This document shows, piece by piece, positions 32,401 through 40,412 of a DNA stretch of 64,000 nucleotides. A program made the position numbers and the translations under genes. The stretch covers positions 15,236,499-15,300,498 of the forward strand of contig OZ020250.1 in assembly GCA_963971285.1 (NCBI GenBank). Direction: 5' to 3'. This DNA is from Astropecten irregularis. Its lineage: Eukaryota > Echinodermata > Asteroidea > Paxillosida > Astropectinidae. Each line of letters begins with the position of its first letter. The first letter of the stretch is position 1. The notes under the pieces are model-generated. The model saw only the letters and a program-made list of their open reading frames with translations. It did not search any database and was not told the origin of the DNA.

Positions 32401-34048
32401 TCTGAGATCTGTTCGTGCCGGAACAATGCTCGATGTGACAGTGTCACCGGTGAGTGCAGCTGCGAGGCTGGCTGGATGGGACGAGACTGCAACACGGAGT
32501 GCTCTCCAGGGTTCCACGGTCCAGGCTGTGTGCAGCGGTGCACGTGCAGCAATGACGCAGAATGTTCCCGCTTCGATGGCTCTTGCAGTTGCGGTCCAGG
32601 GTGGACGGGCCCGAACTGCGACGAGACTTGCCCTGCAGGGTTCTTCGGGAGAAACTGCCACGGTGTGTGTGGCTGTCAGAATGGAGCCATATGCAACAGT
32701 CGGGACGGGTCGTGCCAGTGCTTCAGCGGCTGGGAGGGCATGTTCTGTGACCAGCCGTGCGAGGTTGGCTTCTACGGTCGAAACTGCGAAAGTCGGTGCA
32801 TGTGTCAGAGTGGCGCGGAGTGCAGTCGGTTCGATGGTTCGTGCGAATGTCAACCGGGTTGGACCGGATTACAATGTGGAGATCCTTGCCAGGAAGGGGC
32901 ATGGGGCAGGGGTTGTAGTCAACGATGCTACTGCAGAAACGGAGCCGCTTGCTCTAGATTTGACGGGTCATGCTCATGCACAGCTGGTTGGATGGGGCGA
33001 TACTGCCATCTTCAATGCATAGAAGGAAGACATGGTCCCGGCTGCACATCTCTCTGCCAGTGTAGAAACGGTGCTCTGTGCGACAGATTCACAGGCAGGT
33101 GCATGTGCACTACTGGCTGGAAGGGTACCGTGTGCAACATTGAGTGCGAAGAGGGCACCTACGGAGTCAACTGTGCCAAGACCTGTCAATGTCAGAATGG
33201 GGCGACGTGTCACCGAGAGACAGGAGAGTGTTCATGCGCTCCCGGCTGGCGGGGAGAAATATGCGACGAGCCATGCCCGCCCGGCAGCTTCGGGCTCGAA
33301 TGTCAAAATCAGTGCGGCTGTACGAACGGCGGGGTTTGTAGCTTGCAGACTGGGGCCTGCGAGTGTGCTGCAGGGTGGTACGGGATGACTTGTGAGAGGA
33401 GGTGCCCATCAATGCGATACGGACCAGGTTGTACCCTCATATGCAGATGTTTCAACGGTGCTAGTTGTGATCCGGTTACCGGTGGGTGTCAGTGTCTAAC
33501 TGGCTGGAGTGGCACACGGTGCGATGTATCCTGCCCACTGGGAAGATACGGTGTGGACTGCACACTATACTGCGACTGCGAGAACGACGCCCAGTGCTCC
33601 AGGTTCGATGGCACATGCCAGTGTCCACCGGGTTTCATCGGGGACCGCTGCGAACAGAGGTGCTTCGGGAACACGTTCGGGTTGGAGTGCACGGCCGTGT
33701 GCCAGTGCCAGAACGGGGGCGTCTGCTCCACATTCGACGGATCGTGCATTTGCCTGAGCGGCTGGATGGGTCCGCAGTGCCAGACCCCGTGCAGCTCGGG
33801 GTTCTACGGACGGTACTGCACCAGTGCCTGCCGGTGTTCCAACGGGGCCACGTGTTCTCGTTTCGACGGCAGCTGTGCCTGCACAGACGGTTGGACAGGT
33901 GCGTCATGCGATCGCCAATGCCAGAACGGTCGCTACGGATCCGAGTGCTCCCAGATATGCCAGTGTCAAAATGGTGGATCCTGCCACCACGTGACCGGCG
34001 CCTGCACATGCGTACAAGGATGGACAGGACCGCACTGCACGAATAGAG
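20386..34048 (+). CDS. MEGF-like EMI/multi-EGF secreted or cell-surface protein
   Basis: Five exons are phase-matched: 20386-20477, 23976-24074, 26934-27028, 27804-27899 and 29279-34048, 1,717 codons in all. Residues 1-20 are a signal peptide (MEKLFVLIALVAVSC, cleavage after CLA). Residues about 24-98 form an EMI domain ending in the hallmark MRCCPGYKGDPC. One EGF follows, then 37 EGF-like repeats of about 43 residues with the pattern C-x-C-x-x-G-W-x-G-x-x-C. EMI plus long tandem EGF arrays are typical of the MEGF6/MEGF10/MEGF11/PEAR1 group, whose members act in cell adhesion, engulfment or the matrix. With 38 EGF-type repeats this protein is well beyond the MEGF10 range and closer to MEGF6. 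No transmembrane segment is seen up to 34048. The exon ends in phase 1 (GAG/GTTAGT). A possible short terminal exon at 34100-34137 would make the protein secreted. Confidence 0.93.
20525..20890 (-). mobile_element. MITE family A in intron 1 of the MEGF-like gene
   Basis: Full-length, reverse orientation, flanked by TTAA at both ends, starting 47 bp after the exon 1 donor. Confidence 0.85.
21058..21212. repeat. Short foldback with TTTCAC ends
   Basis: Left GATTTCACCAAACTCTTCGT, right GCTTCGTGAAATCGACCCC, with CTACGTGGGA and CCCCTACG repeats between. Confidence 0.5.
21326..21775 (+). mobile_element. 3' end of a CR1/L2-like LINE
   Basis: A short translated stretch NDWNHFPLSLTNCPSL and KYKLKIFLRST matches the W-N-x-L-P...F-K-x-x-L-K-T-x-L-F tail typical of LINE reverse transcriptases. 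The unit ends in a short tandem tail (ATGTCATTAAATTAAATGTC), as CR1/L2 elements do. No intact ORF. Confidence 0.5.
21814..22080 (-). mobile_element. Partial MITE family B
   Basis: Starts TTTAAAGGTATAATACATGA and is lost after the GGATAAAAACACAATTTC block. Confidence 0.6.
22281..23194. mobile_element. MITE A (22281-22645) and MITE B (about 22897-23194)
   Basis: The A copy is complete with TTAA at both ends. The B copy is reverse and has a deletion near its left end (GGTTGGTAC joined directly to CTCAATTGG). Confidence 0.75.
23442..23516 (+). tRNA. tRNA-like sequence, related to the one at 10.3 kb
   Basis: Begins GGGCTGGATAGCTCAGTTGG and ends TTCGAATCCCGCTTCAGTCA, followed by TTTTTTT. The D-arm (GCTC/GAGC) is intact. 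The anticodon arm cannot form a normal stem and the T-stem is mismatched. Shares both ends with the 10.3 kb copy. It lies in intron 1 of the MEGF-like gene. Confidence 0.6.
23976..24074 (+). CDS. MEGF-like exon 2: middle of EMI domain
   Basis: Acceptor TTTTTCAG, donor ACAG/GTAACA, phase 2 to 2. It encodes TTVTKNRQATAVRMEAYTVL and then CGYANAGFCTMH. The spacing of its two cysteines fits the EMI pattern. Confidence 0.88.
24541..24600 (+). repeat. Long G homopolymer
   Basis: A run of more than 20 G followed by further G-rich sequence. Could form G-quadruplexes and is prone to assembly error. Confidence 0.8.
24775..25095. repeat. Foldback with GGGCGGTTCTA and TAGAACCGCGCC ends
   Basis: G/C-rich arms (CTAGGGGGGGCTGTAGCCCC) around an A/T core. 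A second copy lies at about 26426-26765 with GCGCGGTTATA and TAGAACCGCG ends. Confidence 0.65.
25397..25500. repeat. (AAT)n microsatellite with dispersed-repeat flank
   Basis: About eight AAT units run into AAACACTTGTAAAGCGCCAA, a repeat tail that recurs here as ATT or AAT arrays next to GCGC-containing sequence at 58.59 and 62.28 kb. Confidence 0.6.
25622..25843 (-). mobile_element. 3' remnant of a CR1/L2-like LINE
   Basis: A 73-codon frame contains VPKTRTAFGDRAFSLVAASY, then WNKLPDHVRNMHCFETFRDT. This is the conserved end of many non-LTR polymerases (R-T-x-x-G-D-R-A-F-S...W-N-x-L-P). Nothing upstream is intact. Confidence 0.65.
26426..26765. repeat. Second copy of the CTAGCCCCC foldback
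   Basis: Shares the AACAAACGCGTTGTGTAGAC block and both ends with 24775-25095. It lies in intron 2 of the MEGF-like gene. Confidence 0.65.
26934..27028 (+). CDS. MEGF-like exon 3: end of EMI domain
   Basis: Acceptor CTCCCGCAG, donor ACAC/GTAAGT, phase 2 to 1. It encodes PVYFMKSVQVPEIVARKVM followed by RCCPGYKGDPCT. The CCPGY motif marks the end of EMI domains. Confidence 0.92.
27340..27510 (-). mobile_element. Partial MITE family A
   Basis: Retains CTTTGGTTTTTGTCA, the ATCTGTGAAAGTTTCAGTCC block and GAGAAAACAGTGAAAAACG, and lacks the other half. In intron 3 of the MEGF-like gene. Confidence 0.6.
27804..27899 (+). CDS. MEGF-like exon 4: first EGF domain
   Basis: Acceptor AACATTGCAG, donor TTAC/GTGAGT, phase 1 to 1. 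It encodes a single compact EGF domain with six cysteines: HCETPCANGGTC, then CACAAGWMGQYC. A symmetrical 1-1 EGF exon is the usual unit of EGF proteins and contrasts with the giant exon that follows. Confidence 0.92.
27966..28645. repeat. Two related copies of a CCGCCATTTTGTGT repeat
   Basis: 27966-28175 and 28437-28645 share GCCGCCATTTTGTGT, GGCGAA(A)-TCGGAGCC, CTTCGTCATG and AAGCCTGGTTTCGTAAAGG. Each is partly palindromic. Both are in intron 4 of the MEGF-like gene. Confidence 0.6.
28938..29130 (-). mobile_element. tRNA-derived SINE
   Basis: Head GGGGTGCCGTGGCCTAGTGG with a tRNA-like A box, B-box GGTTTGAATCC, then a body containing GCTTTATCGCGTATTGCTCC and GTGTAAATGGGTACCTGGGT. From memory, bodies of this kind recur in tRNA-SINEs of several invertebrate deuterostomes; the family name is not certain. 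It lies in intron 4 of the MEGF-like gene. Confidence 0.7.
29279..34048 (+). CDS. MEGF-like exon 5: giant exon with 37 tandem EGF-like repeats
   Basis: A single 4,770-bp open exon, phase 1 to 1, with acceptor ATTCAACAG and donor AGAG/GTTAGT. I count 37 cores of the form C-x-C-x-x-G-[WFY], spaced about 43 residues apart. Repeats about 4-13 mostly carry CHHVTG or CNHIDG between cysteines. Repeats about 15-36 mostly carry CSRFDG. The last repeat returns to CHHVTG. Repeat 14 is irregular (GWRLFC, one residue short, no glycine after the tryptophan). No N-terminal Ca-binding D-x-D/N-E signature is seen, so this is the laminin/MEGF subtype. Confidence 0.95.
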
Positions 34049-34099
34049 GTTAGTGTAAAATTCCCGTTTTGATGACATTCTTTAATATTCTAATCTCAG

Positions 34100-34137
34100 A
34101 TCACAAACAAATCAATTTAACAAGTTTGGGATTCTAA
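34100..34137 (+). CDS. Possible short terminal exon of the MEGF-like gene
   Basis: The first good acceptor after the giant exon (TATTCTAATCTCAG, 51 bp downstream) opens in the required phase 1. It would add DHKQINLTSLGF and then a TAA stop, making a secreted protein. The very short intron and the competing exons at 34.95-38.40 kb make this one option only. Confidence 0.3.
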
Positions 34138-34442
34138 ATAATCTTGACACTTAAGATAAGTACACTGTAATGTGTACTCGTATCGAGGTTCCTGAGGTTT
34201 ATCACACTCAGGATAGCTGGTACTCATGGCCCAATAGATGAAGAGTCGTATTTTGGTGAGTAGAAGCTGGGTAACAGCTAAACTGAGTGTACTATAAAAC
34301 CTCAGGTACCCCCTATCAAGCATAAATTACGAGGCTCACAAAAATATTCCAACACGTTCTCATTGAATCCAATATCAAAACTGGAGCGTCCCAGATTCAT
34401 GCAATGATCATGTTGAGAACACGAGAGTTATATGATACTGAC

Positions 34443-34657
34443 CTGACTATAGACGTAGCGTCAGATGCCCTTTCGCCAACGTTGTATGAGCTGATCTTGA
34501 CTAAAAATGTGATGATACAAATATTCGCTCCATAGACACCTTTGGTATCAGCAACGTTCAGTATGTTGACGGAAGAAAGGTATCCTGCCGTCAGGCCTCC
34601 GTCTTCGTCCAAAATGGCTACCAGGTCTTTGAGTGTCTGGACATAAGGTGAGGCCCA
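34443..34657 (-). CDS. Orphan coding-like exon on the minus strand within the MEGF 3' region
   Basis: A 215-bp exon, phase 0 to 2, with acceptor ACCAATGCGCAG and strong donor GTCAG/GTCAGT. It encodes WASPYVQTLKDLVAILDEDG, then GLTAGYLSSVNILNVADTKG, and ends in SYNVGERASDATSIV. The third codon positions are mostly C or G, as in real coding sequence. The family is not recognised. It may belong to a minus-strand gene that also uses the exon at 44.80-44.94 kb; no connecting exon was found. Confidence 0.42.
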
Positions 34658-34687
34658 CTGCGCATTGGTCACTTTATTATTAAAGGG

Positions 34688-34940
34688 CGTTTAGGAAACG
34701 GAGGCTCAGGCTCAGGCTCAGGCTCAGGCTCCAGCACTGACATCTATGTGCTGAAAATATAGGATGTGGTTTTTCATTGAAGCTGAAGCTCTGTTTTCCA
34801 TTTACAAACCAGAGAATCTACTTCCGACCCGCGGCCAAAAAAGCCTCTATTTTTTAAACCCGTTTTTCCTATAAAATGAATTTACGAAATGGAGCAGGAG
34901 CCGGAGCCTGAGACGGAGCCAGAGCCTCCGGTTCGTATAA
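34688..34940. repeat. GGCTCC-arm foldback next to the cysteine-rich exon
   Basis: Left GGAGGCTCAGGCTCAGGCTC, right GAGCCTGAGACGGAGCCAG. It ends about 12-25 bp before the coding part of the exon at 34952, so it may have disturbed or supplied the acceptor. Confidence 0.7.
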
Positions 34941-34951
34941 AACACCTTAAG

Positions 34952-37900
34952 ACTGGGTCAATGAACGACTGTAAACGAAGGATGTTTTCAATGACTAAGT
35001 CCAATAATGCATTTTCCACTAGTTGCAAATATAAAGGAATTGTGCACGGCATAACCAAATCATCGTGTCATTTGTAAGTATGTGTGTATTTACCTAGCAT
35101 ATAGGTAACATTGCAGAGGATATGTGCATATGTTTGTTTCAGACACGAGATCAGTGATCCTGCTGGTCCGGATCACATTTTTAACGTATATCCTACCTGG
35201 GGCGTAGATCTGCAAGATCACTGATCCCGTGCCCGATGAAACAATTAGGCCCAACAATCACTCATCACGTATGTCCTTTTTACCTTTTTGGTATGCAGCA
35301 TCGGTGACAACCTGAGGTTCCCCAATACCATCACCTGCCGTCAGATGTGGGTAGACAAGGCACCAGGCAAGTCACATCCTTATTACATGGAGCGCACAGA
35401 TCACGTGGACTTCTGCATCAATTTATTAAAGGCCAACCGACTAGAGGGCGCCTTTCAGGATGATGACGTCTCGGTGAGTCAGTGGTTCGATCACATTCAT
35501 CGGGGGAGGGTTTTATGTGATGGTTCTTCCCCTATAAACAAAACATTACACGGTAGATATAAGGAGCAAGTTTCTCTGTTGCCTTGTGAAATTACGCCGT
35601 GTCAACAATCTCTGCCTGTGACCTCAAATAACACACAAATCTATGGAAACGGCTGCAGTCACTGGCTAGTGGCTGCCATAGGTTCGTGTGTAATTTGTAG
35701 CCGCAGCCAGAGATTTGGGACACGGCTTCTCTTTTCAAGTTTTTGTGCACGTGCTCGAGATGGTGTTTACAAAAAAGGGCAACACAGGAATTGACGGACC
35801 ACACTGTTTAGGGTACAAATTGTTGAGTCCCCCAGTTTGTTCAGAAGCCAACTTGCTCAAATAGATTTGTTTTATATACTATGCTTTCAAAGATAAATTT
35901 AAATGAGAGATAATCCATGTATATCATCCTATTTAAGATTCAATATATATAATATCACAATTCAATAACATCACTATGACTATAGTTTGACATGTTCATG
36001 ACCAATAACAAAAATTGGTCCTTTCTTTCAAACACTTCAAATGGGTCGTAAGGATTACCCCCCCCCCCCCTACCCACCCCCAAAAGAATCTTCATACTAT
36101 AAGTGTAACCCGATCACTAATTACTGAAGGGGACTTAGTGGGTTTCAACATGGCAAAAACAAAATGTAAACTACGTAAAAAGGAATTTGGTTGAATCTTT
36201 GGGTTTTAATTATCACCAATTTGTAACGCCTGGTCCAAAAAAGATTAGAAAAATATAAATACAGGAACACAATGTCTGGGGCTAAAGGCCACCCACTATA
36301 CAAGGACTATATACCTCATTCACGGCGCATCTATTTTGTCACCTACCTTGTATACCCGTTGGAAAAGACAACACCAATTCTAGAAAGAAAACGGGTCACC
36401 AGACTATTTTGAACCAAGCCTTGGTTTGATTACATTGCTTCGAATGTAGGATGGGTGGAAGGTCTATACCGACAACACTATGTCAATAACACCATTACGA
36501 AACACCTACCTGTGGGATACACAGGATATGAAATTGATACATTGGGCATGGGAAGTGCATGATCATAGGTGAATGATATTGCCAATGGCTTGGCGAAAGC
36601 TCAGCCGAGGTTTGATTCAGAGTGAATAATCAGGATCACTGCACAGTGCAATGCAGTGCTATAACCAATTTTTACTCTATATTTTCAATGACGGCAAAAC
36701 TCTAATAAAGGTATACACGGTACAGGATTGGTGACAAATCCAAACAAAAATGTTCACAGATTTACGTATAACTTTCAGGGTATGAAGTTGATGCTGGTAT
36801 CCCACATACCTTTGAAATATTTTCACCTGAAATGGTGTATTTATCCCAGAAATTAGTAGAACAAAGACCGAAAACAGTTTTGATCTCGAAGTAAGATCAA
36901 AACCATTCTGTATACTTTACAAGAAAAATTGAGTCGGTTTTATATATTTTTCTCGTGACTCAGATGTCCGATTGAGCTCAAATTTTCACACGTGTGTTAT
37001 TTTATGTACATATTTGATTAGATAGAGTGTGAGTGCTGTGCTGTGTGACCTTTACCAGTCATATATTATACCTTTAAAGATACACTTTGCAAAGTAGGAA
37101 CACTTCTGAAAATAGACTCACCAAGCCCAGAAAAAACTGTTTTGTCTGCTGTACCGGTACCATAGATGGTGTCTTTGATGAGCACACTGAACTTATATTG
37201 AACGAAGATAACATGTTTAACTAAACAAATGGAATGAACAAAAAAGCGTGTAGCACATCATGCCGTGGCGGTTGGTGCAGGAATGAGCCAACGCCCATGT
37301 TGAACAGACCCGCTTCAAAGGGCTCAGTGAGCACCAAGAATGCTTTACGTTCAGTACCAATGGCATGAGCAGTCTCTGCCTATATAAAGAATCTCCTAAT
37401 GAATATTCATTGTAAGGAATTTTAAGGGAACAAGAGTATTAATGTAGGTGAAAGGTAAATACCAAGCCTAATGTCTAAAAAAAAAAAAACAATGTACGCC
37501 TAGTAAATAATCGACTGGCTATAAGATTGTTGGTTGAGCTGGTACAAAAAAATTATGATTAAAGGTAGTATCATACTTTGGTAAGAAACGAAAACAGAAA
37601 TGTTCACAGATTTACGTATAACTTACAGGGTATGAAGATGGTGGTGGTAGAAACATACCGTTAAATGTTTCCGCCTGAAATGGTGTATTTATCCAGAAAT
37701 TAGTAAAACAACGACCAAAAATCTTGTTGATCTTTTAAAAGATCAAAATTGAAAGAGAACTTGACTTAAAAAATAATGTGGCTGTTTTTCACTGTGTTCT
37801 CAAAAAGAGGGCACCGTATGGGACTGGAATTTTCACACAAGACTGTTAATGTATCTTTCTTGATATATTTGGCCATGAATCTGTATTTCTTTGATAAAAA

Positions 37901-38401
37901 CCAAATTATGATATAAAGCGCCCCTTTTTAATACTCAGGTTCTCATTTCCGAGTGACCCATATTTTGGGCTCCGACCGAAAAAAAAAAACCAATAACTTT
38001 TTTTTTGCCGCAGACCCTGTCCAGAATGACATAATATAAATTCAAGAAAAAGAAAATAATAAATTTCCAGAATTTCCGGAGACAAGCACGACACTTTCGC
38101 CATAATGCAGTACTTGTATAACGTGATTATTTCACAGTTATCGCTTCAAACATCAAACATAGTTGAAAGCGAAAGGGAATAGACTAGAAATGGTGAATGA
38201 TGTTGCCTCAGAAGAGAATAACGATTATTGTGTTGTCTTTGTTTGGGTTTACAGTCCGAGGCATGGTACACTTGTACCAGGAAGGTAGAGCATCGTATCC
38301 AGTGGCTGAACAGCAGATGGCGATACGGATCATCACAGGACGCTGGCTATACCAGGGATCTGCGCTGCAAGCTACCCGAGGGAAAACATGTACTTCCTTA
38401 A
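34952..38401 (+). CDS. Cysteine-rich 3' exons, C-terminus of the MEGF-like gene or of a separate gene
   Basis: Three exons join in frame. The first, at about 34952-35073, has an uncertain start (in-frame ATG at 34961) and donor CATTT/GTAAGT, phase 2. The second is 35299-35473, with acceptor GTATGCAG and donor TCG/GTGAGT, phase 2 to 0. The third is 38255-38401, with acceptor GGTTTACAG and stop TAA. The product reads NDCKRRMFSMTKSNN...SSCHFIGDNLRFPNTITC...HVDFCINLL...AWYTCTRKVEHRIQWL...DLRCKLPEGKHVLP, with seven cysteines and no membrane span. I do not recognise the domain. A phase-1 link from the giant EGF exon was not found with a convincing acceptor, so membership in the MEGF gene is inference from strand and position. 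A candidate AATAAA lies at 38587-38592. Confidence 0.55.
35130..35250. repeat. Short inverted repeat
   Basis: GAGATCAGTGATCC faces GGATCAGTGATCTTG-like sequence inverted at the right, with TGTTTCA and TGAAACA outside. It mimics a splice acceptor (TTTGTTTCAG), which I rejected as an exon. Confidence 0.5.
35590..35730. repeat. Foldback family E (CCAAATCTCTGGCTGCGGCT)
   Basis: Arms around ACTGGCTAGTGGCTGCCATA. A sister copy lies at 56813-56944 with the same arms and centre. It is in the intron between the two last cysteine-rich exons. Confidence 0.75.
35900..36700. other. No gene seen
   Basis: A/T-rich intron sequence with a poly-C run near 36060; no ORF above background. Confidence 0.4.
36704..37078 (+). 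mobile_element. MITE family B
   Basis: Left AAAGGTATACACGGTACAGG, centre GATCTCGAAGTAAGATC, right TATATTATACCTTTAAAG. Confidence 0.7.
37559..37916 (+). mobile_element. MITE family A
   Basis: Complete except for a decayed right end (GATATAAAGCG instead of GATACTACCTTTAA). Confidence 0.75.
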
Positions 38402-38866
38402 TAGTAACAGCCTTTCACATGGTTTCTATAGCACTAAATTTGCATGTAACCATAAGTTCACTCTGAAAATAATTATGTTCTCGAACAAATTTGACAGAAA
38501 ATTGGCGGGAAAACGCGTCCCGGCCTTCTATAATTTCTAATTTTCAGGGGAGGGGTCCTCCAAAACTGATTTCGTTTGGAAAACAGAAAATAAAATTGTG
38601 AGATACTAAATGGGGGCCGAAAGCTAACGACGATTGAAAACACATAACTACACGTTACATAATAATATGATGACTGTGTTAGCTTTATTTTGTGTAACGA
38701 ACTAGAAAGCAAACTGATACAATTCCATTTTTTTATACATTTTTTCAAAATCTATGATTAAGCGTTAAATCGTTATCAAGGTAGCTTAGCGATAAACTAG
38801 AAGCTATGAACATAATAGCAATAGTGCACTTTGACGTATCAACTTTCTAGGATGGCCAAACAGGGG

Positions 38867-39122
38867 CCAATTTCACAGAGCTGCTTAAGCACCCAAATTT
38901 GCGTAAGCACCAAAAAACTTTGCCAATAAAATCAGTATGCCAGCCAAAACTCCTCGTGAATGTTATGCTCAGAAAACCAATGGCCGAATACAAGTCAAAA
39001 GCAGGAAAAATCGCATGAAAATTTGCTTTGTAATCTTGTTTGATCTAGGGAGACTTTTCATGCTTAAGCAATTTCTGTGCTTAAGTAATGTCTGTGCTTA
39101 AGCAGCTCTATGAAATTTGCCC
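38867..39122. repeat. Foldback family C (TTAAGCA subtype)
   Basis: GGGGCCAATTTCACAGAGCT against AGCTCTATGAAATTTGCCCC. The interior CAGTATGCCAGCCAAAACTC matches the 5.2 kb copy. About 470 bp past the stop of the cysteine-rich gene. Confidence 0.75.
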
Positions 39123-39443
39123 CAGGTGTGTGAGCGTTTGTCAATACAAGTAGGTCTATAGTACGGATAAAAGTCGTGAATTTTTTCGCTCATAATATTT
39201 TAGTTGAAGTAAGCGATACAATTATAACACTATGCACTGTTTAAATCATTGTTTGCCTATACCGCAATAACTGATATACATGGGTTGTCGTTGAGGATTT
39301 CTGTGACTTTGGACCTCTCACCGTGGATATGAAGAAGAGTGACCAGAATGAAATCAACTCATGTGTGCAAAATGTAGTAAGCATTAGCAGTTAATATCAT
39401 AATCATAATAGGCCATTTTCGAAACGGTCGGATTCGGCTCAAA

Positions 39444-39945
39444 TTAAAGGTACAGTACAGGATTGTTAACATACCCAATTAGAAATGTTCACAGATTTAC
39501 GTATTACTTTCAGTGTATGGAGATGGTGCTTGTAGAAACATAGCCTACCGTTAAAATATTTCCGGCTGAAATTATGTAATTATCCAAAAATTAGTAAAAC
39601 AAATACTGAAAACAGTTTTGATCTCGGGGTAAGATCAAATCCCCTGTGAAAAGATTTGAAAAATATTTCTGATAGTGATAGTTTCTGATAGTGACATGAG
39701 CTTGAAATTTCACAGGTTTGTTTTCATTCCATGACAAATTAAATTATGAACAGACCACAGCTGCTCTGTCACCATTACCAATCCTGAGGCCGATTTCACG
39801 AAGCAGTTTAAGATTGACCTTAAGTGTGAATCAATCTTAATTGCTAAGCAAATTGTGATGTCACAATACAAATCACTATGGTGATACTGATTGCAACTCA
39901 TCTTAAGATTAATCTTATAGTGTTTGTTGAAATCCAGCCATGTAC
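39444..39945. mobile_element. MITE B followed by a GATTTCACGAA foldback
   Basis: Family B (39444-39783) has an altered right half. The foldback (39787-39945) has GGCCGATTTCACGAAGCAGT and TTGAAATCCAGCC ends and TTAAGATT blocks, like 2512-2632. Confidence 0.6.
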
Positions 39946-40412
39946 AGGGTGTCCCTAAAAAAGCAACACTTTGTATCGGTAACTATTATATGAAAATTAA
40001 ACTGTTTACCCCTTCAAGATTCAGATATGTGATACCACCATGTGTTGGCTATCACCATGTAAAATTTGAGAAAAATTTGACTAAAATTGAGGGGAAAAAA
40101 CTAAGGCTGAATCAGCCAAACTCAAAACCCAATTTTCATCTTTCTTTCAATACACATTATGTGTGTATTGACCACTTATTCTGGAATACTGCAAATTTGT
40201 TTTTAAAGAGTACTCTTTCAATTGGTCATATTTTCGCCAATTTCAGCCCGATTTTTCTTACATTGTACATGGTGATAGCCAAGACATGGTTGTATCATAT
40301 ATCTGAATCTTGAAGTGATTAACAATTTAATTTTTACATAATGGTTCCCAACAATGTTTTTTTTTTTTGTTTTTTTTTTTTGGGGGGGGGGGGGACACGC
40401 TGTATAGTGCCT
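39946..40412. repeat. Foldback of about 465 bp with CAGGGTGTCCC end
   Basis: Left ACAGGGTGTCCCTAAAAAAG and CTTCAAGATTCAGATATGTG are matched inverted at the right by TATATCTGAATCTTGAAGTG and GGGACACGCTGTA. The inner TGGCTATCACCATGTA pairs with TACATGGTGATAGCCA. A 129-codon ORF inside is not a gene. Confidence 0.7.

Noticed and set aside
35143..35185. Possible 43-bp exon joining the EGF exon to the one at 35299
   Set aside because: The phases fit, but its strong-looking acceptor is part of an inverted repeat and the exon at about 34952-35073 has a better donor and peptide.
39924..40313. 129-codon ORF
   Set aside because: Lies inside the CAGGGTGTCCC foldback element.
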